A stretch of DNA of 64,000 bases from Oryza sativa Japonica Group (lineage: Eukaryota; Streptophyta; Magnoliopsida; Poales; Poaceae). A program made the translations under genes and the position numbers. The notes under the pieces were generated by a model. It saw only the letters and a program-made list of their open reading frames with translations. It was not told where the DNA came from and did not search any database. Shown here piece by piece: positions 46,108-58,750 of the stretch. Where the stretch lies: NCBI RefSeq assembly GCF_034140825.1, contig NC_089036.1, positions 1,135,001 through 1,199,000 of the forward strand, written 5' to 3'. Position 1 is the stretch's first letter. The number at the start of each line of letters is the position of its first letter.

Positions 46108-48669
46108 TCACATGAAATCGTACTCATCCGGATCATCAAAATTACCCTTTCCAGGGATGAAATCATCGTCTTTATTCTCAATGTGTAGCTGCTTCTTTTT
46201 TGCCCCTACAGATTTCGTTGCAAACATCAGTACCAAAAGAATGTGATAGAAAAAACAGCTTACAGTTTGACATCAGCACCGCATGTAGGACATAAAGCGC
46301 CTTTGACCTCACCTTGTTTCTTTTTGCCTGCTGCAGCTTCTTTCTCAGCCTTGATCTTTTCATTAGCAATTGCTGCAATGGAGGACGATATATCTTTCGC
46401 ATCCGCACCTTTCAATGATGCCATGGAAAGTCTCATGACATTCTTGAGTAGACCCATATAGTGGAAGCTTTTCTGTATACATGAAGACAGGGATGAAGGT
46501 CAGATCCTGCAGAGACAATTCCCCAATAAACGCAGATTTCAAAATGTTCAAAAAACCTCATAGGGACGCAGTTTGTTTGCAATAAGCTCTGCATATTCCG
46601 CAAAGTCACTCTCAGACTTTGGGATGAAGGTATCTAGGGACTTTTCACTGCCGTCCTTCTTTCCAAAAAGTTCCGTAGTTGACTTAAAGTCAGCTTCTTC
46701 CACAAGCCTACAATATGTATTCATCAGGTGAGCAAAATACATGCACGGAGATTTGAAGGGCAGGATGCTGCACAAAGCTCAAAATTGGACAGTGATATAG
46801 ACTAAAATCGGGAAACATGGTAGCGGCAAGCAAACGGGCAAACAGCACCTACAAAGTTCTTCAGCAGACCTAAAAAAATAGCATATACCTTTGTTGACGA
46901 AGTTTCTCTAGAGCAGGATCATCCAGAGCCTCATCTTGAACTACTTCAGAACTAGTTGATGCTTGTTGTTTTCCTTTCTTCGCAGCACCTTTCCCACTAG
47001 GTTTTGGTGCAGTCTTTTCTACAGGTGGTGGTTTAGGTTTCTGCATTGCATTAAAGTATTCAAGCACAAGTGCTGAATCAGTATTGCACTACTTTTATAA
47101 ATCACTCCCTCTAGTCAAATTTATTTGGCATTGGGAGAACTGGGTTTAGTTCTCCCAAAGCCAAATATTTTTTACTGACTACTTTATATAAGATAATCAT
47201 CAAGGCAAGAAATGCTAATAATCGTGCACAATGTCAAATTACTACAGCAAGTATGCCACCGGTTAACACTCACAAAGATTAGAATTCTTCTACAAGATAC
47301 AATAGGGTAGATCAATGACTACATAACAAATGCAAGCTCGAAGCACGTGAACAGCTGTATTGCAAATCTTCAATGTTACTTAACTAATTTCACTCAAATT
47401 AAAATGAAATGATTGTAGTAATCTAGGAGGTTCCTACTTCAGAAATGCAAATTAAAAGAATAATAAAGGAAATGGCATGAAGGGAAACAAAAATGTCTAC
47501 TGAGAAACTATTGCGGATCTTTCACCCTACCTCCTCCTCCTCTTCTTCCCATGATTCTTTTACATCATCTTCTTCCACATCTTCATCTGCCCACTTACTT
47601 TTAAGCGGCTCAGCTTTTGCACTAGGCACTGCGGGCTGAAAGTCTTCAGAATCTGTTGTGATAGATTTGTTCCAAATATGACAACAGGAAAACATAAGCT
47701 ATTAGCAAACCCCAACATCAGAACTCATAATGAAATTCAGTAATAAGCCTAATAAATTCAAAGTTGTACTGCAGCCTGCAGAAACTTTGATGCATTCATA
47801 TTCTCAGACTAGAACGAGGTAATATCTCCTTTTACTACAACAACCTTTACAATTGTAACATAAGCTTACCCTCCCAAAATAAACTGCAAAAAAAAAGGTA
47901 ATTGTGTGCAGACAGTGGAGTCACTAGATACGTTCAAACTCTTACAACAATTTTCAAGTTATAAGAACATCGAAGGTGTAAACCAACAAGAAAGCAGCCT
48001 AACAGAACTGGTAGCAGGTGAATGTGCATACTATATCTATATGATCTGCGTTCTGCCTAGCATGACAAAATTACACAGCTATACAGTTTGCAATTGCTCC
48101 CAATCATTTTCAGCAGCAGTTCATATATCTAATTGCAGACTCAGTCTTTTTCAAAGTCTATGAGCGTGAAATCACCAGCGACTCGCATATTTTCACGATA
48201 TAATAGAACACATCAACACCCACAAGTACTTTTGCGTCTCAAACTAATCACCAGAACAATACCACAATACCCCCAACCCAAAATCTAAACTGTAGGCCAG
48301 GTAATCGAGCAACCGCGCCTTTAGTCTTGCGAACACCTTGAACTAACCACCATTGCAATCACAAGTTCACAACCCACAAATTGCAAGTATATTCCGATGC
48401 AGCAGTTCACGGGTTCAGGGTACGTATTACCATCATCCGATGAAAAACCCTAATTCCAAGCCCAAAAAAAAACATACGGCGACCTAACAATCAGCGAAAG
48501 TTAACATCACGCAAAGCGTTCAGTCGCGAACCGCGCCCCCTGGAGCACGAGCCGTACGCATCGGATGGGCAAGCTCCGCGGCGGCAGCGCGTCCGCGGAG
48601 ACTCCACTGAAACGAGAGGCACAGATCGGGAAGGGAGAGATTCGAGAGGCGCTCACCCCAGTCCTCCAT
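46108..48669 (-). CDS. Eukaryotic translation initiation factor 3 subunit J
   Basis: eIF3j is a loosely attached eIF3 subunit that binds the 40S decoding centre and helps mRNA recruitment and ribosome recycling. Six exons, 48669-48657, 47652-47531, 47040-46889, 46707-46557, 46472-46313 and 46205-46108, give 231 residues, normal for the family. The first coding exon is only 13 bases (MEDW plus one base). The protein starts acidic with a Trp (MEDWDSEDFQP), has KWADEDVEEDDVKESWEEEE, then the helical core (LVEEADFKSTTELFG, FAEYAELIANKLRPYEKSFH, NVMRLSMASLKGADAKDI). It ends with Lys-rich sequence and DYDFM. The last donor was chosen at 46312, because only this one keeps frame with the last exon and gives the family C terminus. 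A second donor at 46263 exists. Confidence 0.92.
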
Positions 48670-48849
48670 CGCGGCTTGACGGCGTCGAGATCTGACCGGT
48701 CGACGGCGGCGGAGGGGCCGGAGACGAGGAGCAGGCGGAGGAGGCGGAGTCCGGAGGTGGCCGGCGAGCGAGGGCGGGCGCGAGCGCACGCTAGGGTTTC
48801 CGCGGCCGAGTCGGCGGCGCCGGCGCCGGCGGGAGGCGGAAGGTTCTGG

Positions 48850-49221
48850 AGGGTTGGGGGTTCGGGGAGAGGAGGTGACGCGTTGGCTTCGCTGGCCTTT
48901 TGGTTTTGCTTGCTGTGGCTTCCCTTTTTCTCTTGTAGTTGTTGCTGCAGTTGGTGATCGCGCCCGTTGAGTTCTAATCGGACGGTGGATATGACCCCAC
49001 GTGAAAACGGGACGGTCACGGTATCACGCTTGCGTGCTTGTTCCTGACTTTCTGGATTTTAAAACTTAGCAATTACTAATAATTTAGAGTTAATTTTACG
49101 GGGTTTTTTTTGCCATCGTGGTTTATTTTACGGTATTTACTTTTATATTGTTAAGTACATGTATATAAAAACTTTATCTATAATTTTTTTTACTAATAAA
49201 CTGTATAAATAAATAAACAAA
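48850..49221. other. eIF3j upstream region
   Basis: GC-rich promoter and leader near 48670-48960 turns abruptly AT-rich after 49030. No gene is seen. Confidence 0.4.
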
Positions 49222-50097
49222 GGGATAATTGCAAATATGCCATTACTTTCAACTCCTAACTCGAAATAGCCATTATAAAAACGCAAACTGCAAATTTGCC
49301 ATCAAAGTTGGTTTTCTATGCTTCCGTTTGTCACTGTTGTCCCAACTGATGCAATTAAAAGGATAAAAATAATTCATAGAAATACATTGCAACTTGAAAG
49401 ACTGTTTTGCCCTTAGCTAAGTTTATACCCTCCCAGCCCTAGGACCCGACTTGACCGCAAGCTAGAATGATCCCCTCCTTCTACCTCTATGAACCATAGA
49501 TCTCAAATCCTCTCATCCATGGCAAGGAAAGAGCTAATGGATTTTGATGGCGGCGGGCGGCGACGGGTAGGCAGTGGGTGTTTTGGCGGTCAGAACTGCA
49601 GGCGACCTCGGCTTGAGCGGCGGCCGCAGTAGCAGCAAATGAAGGCGGCGGCAGCAAAGCTGCATCTTGGGCAGCAGCAACATTATCAGGGGATGCAGCA
49701 GCAGCAAGCAAATGTTGGCCACAACAGCAGCAGCCGACAACTACATCTAAGCATCTTAGCTCTTAGGCAACAACAACAACATTAGCAGGCAGTATTTTCG
49801 TGGGTAGTAGGCCAGTAACAGCCCACGGTTGCATCTCCTAAGGCTTTTATCCTCCTTTTTTTTTTCTTATACGATAAGTATGCCAAAATAATGTTTATCT
49901 TGCAATTTGGTGGATAGGGGTATCCTTGTCCTAAATTTGATAAAAACCAACCTTCTAACGGTGATAGTTCAGGCTGTCGGTCTAATGGTAGGCAGGTTGG
50001 GTTCCAACTGTTTCTGGTGGTAAATATGCAATTATACTTTTTGTAGTGGTAGATTCACAGTACTGGTTGAAACCAGTGGTAAATTTGCAATTGGCCC
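49222..50097. mobile_element. Mutator-like element (Pack-MULE candidate), 876 bp
   Basis: A perfect 9-bp duplication ATAAACAAA flanks it (49213-49221 and 50098-50106), the MULE signature. The ends GGGATAATTGCAAATATGCC and the complement of AAATTTGCAATTGGCCC are inverted but diverged. No transposase is present. The centre (49500-49790) is sharply GC-rich and Gln-codon-rich, reading on the plus strand MKAAAAKLHLGQQQHYQGMQ then more Gln/Ser. It looks like a captured piece of a Gln-rich regulatory gene. Donor gene not identified. Confidence 0.75.
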
Positions 50098-50106
50098 ATA
50101 AACAAA

Positions 50107-50978
50107 AGGATAAGCGAATCAATGGGTATGTTATTTTTTTAGACAGATAGTTTTCCTTGTCTTATGTGATTTATACAAATTGGCCCTTCACTTATGTGTA
50201 AATTGTTGTATCTGCAGAAATTAGGACAATTTGAGATATACTACATGTACATCCTCGGAAATGTGAAAAGGAAAACTATGATCAGCAGTTCTTGGTTGAA
50301 TAACAAATTTGTCTATAATATTCTTTAGATGTATCAGTTGTTTTGCAGATATACTCCATGGTAGATTTATACAGATTCGTAATACTAACATGTTCACATC
50401 TTGTACTAGATTTTTTTTTTATTTCAAAACGGAGAGAATAGTAATTAAAAACTGCTTGTTGATAGATAATGTACTAAATTTGTTTATTTTAAAATATAGT
50501 ATTACTAGTTGATAGTTTTCTCATTTTTCCGTTCGTTTTGATTTGACCATATAGCGCTCTTAGTTGTCATTTTGACAAGACCTCAATTTCAAAATCCTAC
50601 AAAGAGCTTTACAGGATCTACAACCAGAAAAGAGAATTTGGTTAAACAATTCAAATTTTAATCTCATTAAAATCAATCGATTAGGTGCATGTCAGCTTTA
50701 GTCGGTTCCCTTTTTTTTTTTTGAAACTCAGAAGCAGAACTGTGATAAATTGATTTGTGCATGCCAGCATGTCTGCAGAGGTTTCCTCTTTTTATCTCCA
50801 AAAGTTCTGAGCTAGCAATAATATAGTTATTACAGCTAAATACACCTACATTCTTTGCGAAAATGAAGAACACAGGGGGATCTCAGCACTCATCTAACAA
50901 AACTGTCAGAAAGAACGAAGACATCTACACTGTCTATTTACACAATCAAACTGAAAGGACAAGCTACTGCACACTGTT
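50107..50978. other. Spacer and ARC6 3' UTR
   Basis: AT-rich, no gene seen. The last few hundred bases before 50979 are the likely 3' UTR of ARC6. A stretch at 50400-50520 (TTTTTTTTTATTTCAAAACGGAGAGAATAGTA) resembles a worn Stowaway end. Confidence 0.4.
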
Positions 50979-53900
50979 CTACGACTTGAGGACTGCTCCT
51001 TCCGTTATCTTCCACCCTCCTAGCTTGGAGAAGGCCATCTCATACCGGGTAGTGTATTTTGTGTCATATGAATCATTGTTTCTGGGCTCAGTAACATCAG
51101 TAAGTTGGCCTGCCTCATCAATCGTAGCCTCCACAGTCGCTCGTCGACCATCTAGGGAGATAGTGATGCTATCAATCGTCACATCGGATAGTGTATACTC
51201 CCAGAACCACCCATGACGCTCAATCTCCGCTGCTCGGTCAGTCCACACCTTTAGCATGTTGCCATCAAGAACCTATAAGAACATGGAAAATCAGTACCAG
51301 CATTTGACCGCCATCATCACGGGGATATCATGCAGTGGCAATAGTTCTTGAAAAATTGTTCAGTTGCAATTGAAGCATGTGTGTGAGTCAAACAAGAAAG
51401 ATTATTGTAACCAAACTTGTAAAGGTACATTGCGTGACCAATATATCCTATAGGAGAGTTATATCTGAATTATCTCTCTATAGGAAGCGTAGGTATAGGT
51501 AAGAGCAGTGGCCAGCTAGGAAGCATGAAAAGTCAAAGTTTTAAACATCACCTCTTGCAATGATGCAACCGAATGTTCTGGTCCCAAGGCCTTAGATTTG
51601 ATACTCTGCCACTTGCGAACAATATCTTCTGCCAGCTTCGCATCCATTCTAGGAATATGTACTGGATCTTCATCTAGTGCAGGATCTTCAACATTCATCA
51701 TGCAAAAGTTAACTCTCTATGATATACATTACAGAATTATAGTAGCATTGTGTATGTATGAGACAAAAATATTTGATGTATAGCTTTGTTAAAACATTAA
51801 TGCAAAGCTATAAGATCAAGAACATACTGTAATCAGCCAACAAGGATACCCAGTAAACACGTGAGCAGTAAATTCCAGTGTTGTTTGACTACTTTAGCAA
51901 ATGAAAAGCATTTACTCACCATCAGTAGAGTCGACACTATTAGCAACTGCCACAGATCCATGCTCACTCCTAATAGCAGAAAGGGGCCTCTTACGAGGCA
52001 AATATTTGGCCCCAATTACTGCCAACAGTGCAAACAGTGCGCCAGCAGAGATAATCTTCAAGGCGGCATTTCTCGAATCATGAGCAGGTGCATTTTCCTG
52101 GTCAAAATTTTCAAGATATCCCCCAGGGCCATCTTTAGTATTTTCCATGGCTGACCTGTCTAACTGTTCTATCAATGGAAAAACCTTGTTGAACGCTTGA
52201 ATAGCATTTGATTTCACAGTACCAAGTGCAGCTGTAGCTTGAGCACCAAGTTTTGCAATAGCAGCAGCAGCAGCCAAATGAGAAGCACCACCACCCTCCA
52301 TCCTTTCTAGGTAGCTTAAAACTTCTGGATCATCGTAGTAATCTCCAAGTCTGAACTGCATGCCCCGAGTATCTCTGCTCCTAGGAAAAACCTCAAAGAT
52401 AAGCCAAGTCTCCAAAAGCTTGCACAGCCCTGGAAGAAGATCATTCTCTTCACTGATGCTAGAGTTGGTCACAATAAACTCTAGAATTTTGGGGTCTCTG
52501 TATGGTGAAGACTCATTATCAATTCCAAGCCACATTCTGCACTTGCTAACATCTCCGACTAGCAATGAGCAGAATGCCCTTTCCAATGCAAGGTCCATCT
52601 CATTATCATAAGCATAATGAGAACCTATGTTGAACTTCTGGAGTTGTTCAAAAAGATCATCCGCCATCATGATGAATTGTGGCCTTTTACTTATAATTGC
52701 TTGAGCGACATGTGCAAGTGCTACATTGTAAATTTCAAACCATTCAGGAGGAATGCTATTCGGTGTTTTTGAAAAGAAATCCATCTGGGAGGTGTAACAG
52801 AAAGGGAGTTAACATGTTTTCAAAGATGTGCTCCTGCAATATAAATAGGCAGCTGCTTCATAAAAACAAACATGTACGAACCTGTTCAATTGATGTCATC
52901 CTCAAAAAAGCCTCGTTCATGAAGGCTTCACGAGAAAATCCTCCTCCAACGGTAGCAATACCTCCTCTGCCAACGCTCCACAAAATGTTTCTCGCACCTT
53001 GAAGCCCTTCTTGGCGCTTCTTATGATGCTCTGTGTCAATAGGAAGGGAGAGAAGCTCCAATACACAGCGAGGTGTAATCTCCTCGAGAGTTTCATCAAT
53101 CTGTGAAAGCAGATCAGGTGCGAGATTGCTTGCTCCATCTTCCTACAGTATGAAGTTCCTATTAATATTGCTTCAAGGAAATCACCATTCTTATTAAAAA
53201 AATATAGCCCATGTGTCCCAAACCAATCTTCACAGGGTTATTTAATCTTATCCTATTCAAATATAAGCCCAATGAAAAAGTAGGGAGTAAAAAAGCAAAC
53301 AGTTCACCTGCAAGAGCTTGAGAGCCCTCTCGAGCACCTCGCAGCAGCCAATTACATCTGGAGGGCTTGCTGCCATAGCATCCCTTGATAGATCCACATA
53401 AGCCAGAGCCATCGCTAGCACCACGTCCTGCTTGAAGCGCTTGGGTGGCCGATCCAGAAGCAACTGTTCTCCAGTTACAAGCACAGCAAGTGCCTCCCCA
53501 GCCTCCTGAAGCGCACACAACACACCTGGAACCTGCTTCACAAGACACCCAATATATTATAAGCAGAGAGAGATTATACACTAGTGCTATTTGACAAGAT
53601 CCAAACACACCCTTTGCTGCCCCCTAAAGCCTCACCTTGTCCCAAGCAATATCCATGGTGAGAGCTTCTTCACGGTTCTCAGAAAGCGCACGATCATACT
53701 GAGTGCGGGAGTTCTGGTTCATGAGAGTGTCATGGGCAATCTGCAGCATTTGTCGACGACCAACAAGAGCATCCGTGCTGTAGCCATACTGCGGTGGCTT
53801 GGCTATCCGTGCCTCGAACGCCCTCCTGATGCCATCGCCAAGGAAATGTGGCTCTGCCCCTAGAACCTGAGCAAAGCCAGATTCAACAAAACATTTCGGA

Positions 53901-54547
53901 AATAGTCAAAAAGGCATGATCTCTCACTAGCCCCACACACACATGATATAGGCATAATTCGTATCATAGTATGCAGTGGATCACAAATGCGATGGATTCG
54001 GCATTGTAGTCAGTTAATAACCTAGTGAAGTGACACTACGGAAATAGCAAATAACTCGATTTCATGGAACTGAGGGATCAGTAACCTAGCAAAAGACTTG
54101 CAGGTGGAATAACGTTTCAACGATTTAGCAGTGACAATGTATCATCACCTACCAAGAAGGCAAGAATCATGCGCTTTTTTTTATCTACGGGATGATATTC
54201 CGAGGTCCAAATGATGAACAAACCGCAGCAGATTCACGGGGCCTCACCTTGTAGAAATCGACTTGGAGCGGGAGGGAGCGTTCGGCGGCGTCGGGGAAGA
54301 GCGGGACGAAGGGGGAGGCGGAGGGCGCGGCGGCCGGGGCCGGGGCCGGGGACGGCGGGTCGGAGGGCGCGGCGGTGGGGAGGAGGTGGAAGTCGGCGAA
54401 GAGGCGTTCGGCCCAGCGGCTCGCGGCGCGGCAGGCAGCGGAGGGGTGAGGCGGCGGCCTGCGGCGCGGGCGCGGGCGCGGGCGAGGGAGGGAGAAGGCG
54501 AATGGCGCCGAGTTGGGGCGGGCGAGGAGGTTGTGGAAGCCCTCCAT
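50979..54547 (-). CDS. ARC6: ARC6, plastid division protein
   Basis: ARC6 spans the inner plastid envelope, stabilises the FtsZ ring on the stroma side through its N-terminal part and binds PDV2 in the intermembrane space through its C-terminal part. Seven exons, 54547-54248, 53866-53636, 53532-53308, 53142-52882, 52784-51920, 51712-51552 and 51272-50979, give 778 residues, close to the Arabidopsis protein. A Pro/Arg/Ala-rich transit peptide covers about 65 residues. A J-like domain follows (VDFYKVLGAEPHFLGDGI onward, residues 96-170); it lacks the HPD triad. A predicted membrane helix ISAGALFALLAVIGAKYL lies near residues 583-600. The C-terminal PDV2-binding domain includes MDAKLAEDIVRKWQSIKS and ends FSKLGGWKITEGAVLKS. 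The exon 6 acceptor is slightly unsure. It is an ancestral cyanobacterial Ftn2 descendant. Confidence 0.94.
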
Positions 54548-57192
54548 TAGCCGCCGCGGCGGCGGCGGCGGAGATGGAGGGGGCGGAGGAGAGAGAGGTT
54601 TTAGGAGTGAGGGGGAGAAGAGGGGGAGCCTTGCTGGCTTTGGCCCTTGTTTTTTTTTTTGCTGTTGTTTTCTTGTTGCTGGATGATCTGGGTGCATGAT
54701 TGGAGACTTGGGCACTTTGGGAGATTTTGCTAGGTCCAGTATTGAGACACCAATTTCAAAACTAATCTTGCTAAGTCTAATATTTTAGGGTGTGTTTGAA
54801 AGGAGAGGAAAGAAGAAGGTTAAGGAGATATGCAAAGCGAAGTGAGTCATTAGTGCATGATTAATTGAGTATTAATTATTTTATAGTAAAAAATAGATTA
54901 ATATGATTTTAAAAACAACGTTCCTACTTAAAAAATAATAAAAAAATATATTGTTTAAAACTTCAGAAAGCGTGCGCGTAAAGAACAAGGGATTTTTTTT
55001 CAATCAATCAGATGCAAACAAACAACACATTATAACCTCATGTTCAAAAATAGACTACAGATTTAAGTCTCGGATTTTAAATTTTGGTTATATTTAATAA
55101 GCTAACAGGCATATGAGGAAAGGCTAGACTTTGTTTAAGAGCCAAGTTTTTTACTGGTTTGGAGTCGGGTGTGAAAGTGGAAAGGCTTGTTTAAAGTTGT
55201 AATCAGTTTTGGTTTGTTTAAAAGCAAGGTTCTTATCGAATGGTTGTTTGGGTTGAAGCTTTTTACCCAAAGCCCATCATCTTGCTAATTAGACTAAAGG
55301 CTTTCAAGTTTCAACCAAATATAAGCAAGAGATCCTTCATCAAGTCATTTAAAGGCAACTTTGGCTGATCAGTTTAAGCATGTTGATTGACACTTTTTAG
55401 ATTACAATGCTACCAAGTGACAAGGATATACCCCCTCCCCCACCCCACAAAGTTGACGATGTTGGGCTATGATGGGATATCATCAAATCCTCCATCTAAA
55501 AAGTGGCAAACCATCAAACTCTCATGTTTCAAATGTTTTTTTTGGCTTAAATTTAGATTTTTGGGGGCTAGTTCTTTTCAGGTCAATGGATAAATTGATG
55601 ATGAGTTATATTACTTCACAGTAATAATACTTGACGACAAACGAACGGATTAACTATTAAAAAACAAAAATATTGTTTTAGAAAATATTATAGGAGAGTG
55701 AAACTCATATATAGAAAACTTTTGCAACAATTACACTGTATAAAAACTTACGAAGTGTGTTCGTGGTAATTCATAATCCATAAGAGAGAAAAAGGGACCC
55801 TTAAGAGTTGATTATCCATGTCCATTTTCTCAAGCTCAAGTTACAGATGACAACAATATGTGAATCACTTATCTCTACAGAAAATGCACCGGGCATACGT
55901 AATTAAAGTCATTATGATTTACCTCATTACCTTGTGGGTGAACTAATATGCAGTCTTGAGAACCAAGCATAAAAAACGAGATTTTGAGGGAGAGATGTCC
56001 CTCTAAACAATTTTTAAGAATAAATTATAAGCTTGTTGAGGATTGAACACTAAATCTCAGGGTTAAAACCAAGAGAGGTTGAAATCAAACACCCCTTGTC
56101 ACTGCACTATTAAGTGTAACTCTCGAGAACTCGAGAACTAAGCATAGCTCAGGTGGCGTGATGTGATGGTGTTCGCCAGCTTCTTCAGGTTATTCCGCTT
56201 TTGTTCCTTCAAACTATTTAAACAGTCTTCAACAGAAAATTACACAATGAAAGAAGGTTTTGCAGTGATCCACGTTACACGGTCATCTCAGACAAATATG
56301 TATGCCGCTCGAAGCATTGTAATTTGGAGAATGCCACTGGAAAATTCTGAGGATTTACAATTTGGAGTTTGAGAGTTTGAGACACAGTTTCGAAATCTGT
56401 AAAATACCACTAGGAATCAAGGTTGATTCAACACGTCTTATTTTCAAGTGTATTGTAATTTGATACTCGTATAGCTTATGTAGTAGAAAGTTAATACTCC
56501 CTGTATATATGGGCTGCTGTCAGCACCGATTCTAAGTCTGAAGATCTTGCAGAAAACAATCAGTCGACATCTGAACATCTGAACTCCGATATTCAATAAA
56601 GCCTATGATCAAATTTGGACAAATCGTTGAGAATTCAAACCGTTTGCACATCTGAACTCTTTCATGTCATTCATTCACTATATTTTTTGAACAGAGACGA
56701 ACCAATGAAGTTTGAGAGTTTGAGAGTTGAGACACAGTTTCAAAATCTATAAAATACCACCGGGAATCAAGGTTGATTCAATACCGTCTTATTTTCAAAT
56801 GTATTGTAATTTGATACTCGTATAGCCTATGCAGTACAAAGTTACTACTCCCTGTATATATGGGCTGCTGTCAGCACCGATTCTAAGTCTGAAGATCTTG
56901 CAGAAAACAATCAGTTGATCAATGATCATGCGTCATCTGAACATCTGAACTCCGATATTCAATAGAACCTATGATCAAATTTGGACCAATCGTTAAGAAT
57001 TCAAACCGTTTGCACATCTGAATTCTTTCATGTCATTCATTCACTATATTTTTTGAACAGGGACGAACCAATGAACACTGTGGAAGGTGAAGCAGCTGAA
57101 CACACGCAAGATCGGCTATGGAGTCAAAAGAAAACCTAATTAAGAGGAGAATGGAATTGCAGCACTGCATTGTGTTGTGTTGTGTTGTTTGT
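54548..57192. other. ARC6 upstream region and 2.6-kb spacer
   Basis: ARC6 leader and promoter lie in the first 200 bases. Beyond 54780 the sequence is AT-rich and repeat-derived, including a MITE-like block at 54786-55020 (GTGTGTTTGAAAGG ... GCGTGCGCGTAAAGAACAAGG). No gene is found. A tandem duplication occupies 56367-57075. Confidence 0.5.
56367..57075 (+). repeat. Two-copy tandem duplication, about 343 + 366 bp
   Basis: Unit 1 (56367-56709) and unit 2 (56710-57075) both start GTTTGAGAGTTTGAGA and end GACGAACCAATGAA. They share long matching blocks (GGGCTGCTGTCAGCACCGAT, TCAAACCGTTTGCACATCTG). Unit 2 has a small extra piece (GATCAATGATCATGCG). Identity is above 90% by eye, so the duplication is fairly recent. 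Confidence 0.92.
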
Positions 57193-58133
57193 TCATGGCC
57201 ATGTGGTGAACTCGAAGACCTTGCCGACGATCTCGAGGCCGGTGGGGATCTGCCAGATGAAGAGGAGGACGTTGATGGCGTTGAGCGCGATGTGCAGGCT
57301 CCGCGCCGTCTCGTTCCCCTTCTGCATCGCCGGGACCAGCGCCGCCGCGGCGGCCCAGAGCACGGTGATGGCGGCGCCGGCGAAGAGGTGCGGCCCCGGG
57401 AAGAGCTTGCCGGTGCGGAACCACGTGTTGAGCGCGCCGCCGACGGACTCGGTGACCCCCAGCCCGAGCAGGATGGAGCCGGCGTTGAAATGCCGGTCCC
57501 GGAACGATCCCTTGATCAGCTTCTTCCTCTCCTGCATCACGCGGATTCACCATTTCATCGATCGATCCATGGCGCCATGGCGAAGCTTGAGCGAGCTGGA
57601 TGATGGAGTGGTTGGGGAGAGTTTGATTATACCTCGGTGAGTTCGTCGATCTTGATTTCGACAGGCGACTTGGGTGCGGAAGGGGGAGGTGAGGAGGAGG
57701 AGGAGGAGGAGTCACCGGCGGCGACGGCGGCGGGCGTGGCGGCGGCGGCGGCGGGCTTGAGCTGCTTCTTGAGCTCGTTGATCTCGTCCTGGATGGTGCG
57801 CACCCTGCGCCACTGCCACCCGAGGTAGCCCGCCCAGAGCGTGTAGGCGAAGAGGCCGCCCATGACGAGCGGGTGCAGCAGCGCGACGCTCCGGCCCTCG
57901 AGGATCCCGAACTCGCCGCCCGCGGCCAGCGCGTCCGGCGGCGCCAGCGCCAGCGCCGCCGTCGCCGCCGCCGCCGCCGTCGTCCTCAGCAACGACGGCA
58001 GGGCAGCAGGCGAGCCACGCGTCGCCGTCGTCGTCGTCGTCTGCTGCTGCTGCCTGGCGCTGGGGGGGCTGTTCTTGTTGGAGGCGGAGCAGGTGATGAT
58101 GGCGTGGACGGCGGCGAGCGGCGCGGCCATCAT
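57193..58133 (-). CDS. Plastid DUF4079 membrane protein
   Basis: Function unknown; DUF4079 proteins occur in cyanobacteria and plant plastids and are predicted to be small multi-helix membrane proteins. Two exons, 58133-57633 and 57531-57193, give 279 residues. Two adjacent ATG codons open the frame; the first is used. An Ala/Ser/Thr-rich transit peptide covers about 75 residues and ends in a possible thylakoid-type stretch (ALALAPPDALAAGGEFG). A first helix contains HPLVMGGLFAYTLWAGYLGW and a conserved R-rich turn. A variable Ala/Ser/Pro linker follows, rich in simple repeats. The second exon has a FRDRHFNAGSILLGLGVTE block, GPHLFAGAAITVLWAAAAAL and LHIALNAINVLLFIWQIPTG, with several His residues that could bind a cofactor; that is speculation. 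The family name is from memory. Confidence 0.8.
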
Positions 58134-58505
58134 GGTCGCCGTGGTGTTGGCCGGAGTACGCGAGGTGGTTGGTGAAATGGTGAGGTGAGGACGGGGATAA
58201 GGAGGGGAGAGAGCGGAGTGGTGGAAACGAGCGGGCGAGGTGGGGAGGGGGAGGGAGACGAGACGAGAAGAGTAGTGTGGTGTTGCGTCGATATCGAACA
58301 TTCGAGGGGACGTGGCGGACTCGCACGCGCGGGCGAGCGGCCAAGTTTGTGTCCGTTGGCTCTGATGGCGCTTTTCCGTGCAAAAGATGACGTTTTTTTA
58401 TGGGTGACGCCGACGCCACGCGTTTCGGTCCCTGTCTCCGTCGACCACCGGCGATCCATCCAAGCACCGATCGCCGGTTGGATGGATACCCAAAAAAAAA
58501 AAAAA

Positions 58506-58750
58506 TACTCTCTCCATTCCATAATATAAGTTATTTTAAGATTCAACTATTAAAACATTTAATAAACACTTAGTATAATATAAAATTAATTTTATTTATT
58601 AAAAATTATATGATTAGATTGGGATTTAAATTTACTTTTATATGGTTACAAATTTATTGCTACAAACCTTATAATATATGAAAAATTATAAATTAAAAAT
58701 TAGTTTTGTAGACTGTGCCAATTTTAACGGCGTATAGGACAGAGAGAGTA
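58506..58750. mobile_element. Stowaway MITE, 245 bp
   Basis: TA-bounded, with left end CTCTCTCCATTCCATAATATAAG and right end GGCGTATAGGACAGAGAGAG. The arms are less alike than in the other copies. Confidence 0.7.

Noticed and set aside
49487-49740. Leu-rich minus-strand frame in the second MULE
   Set aside because: It is the complement of CAG/CAA repeats; poly-Leu here is a by-product of Gln codons on the other strand.
54185-54699. Open frames on the plus strand opposite ARC6 exon 1
   Set aside because: Gly/Arg-rich shadows of the transit peptide region, with no splice continuation.
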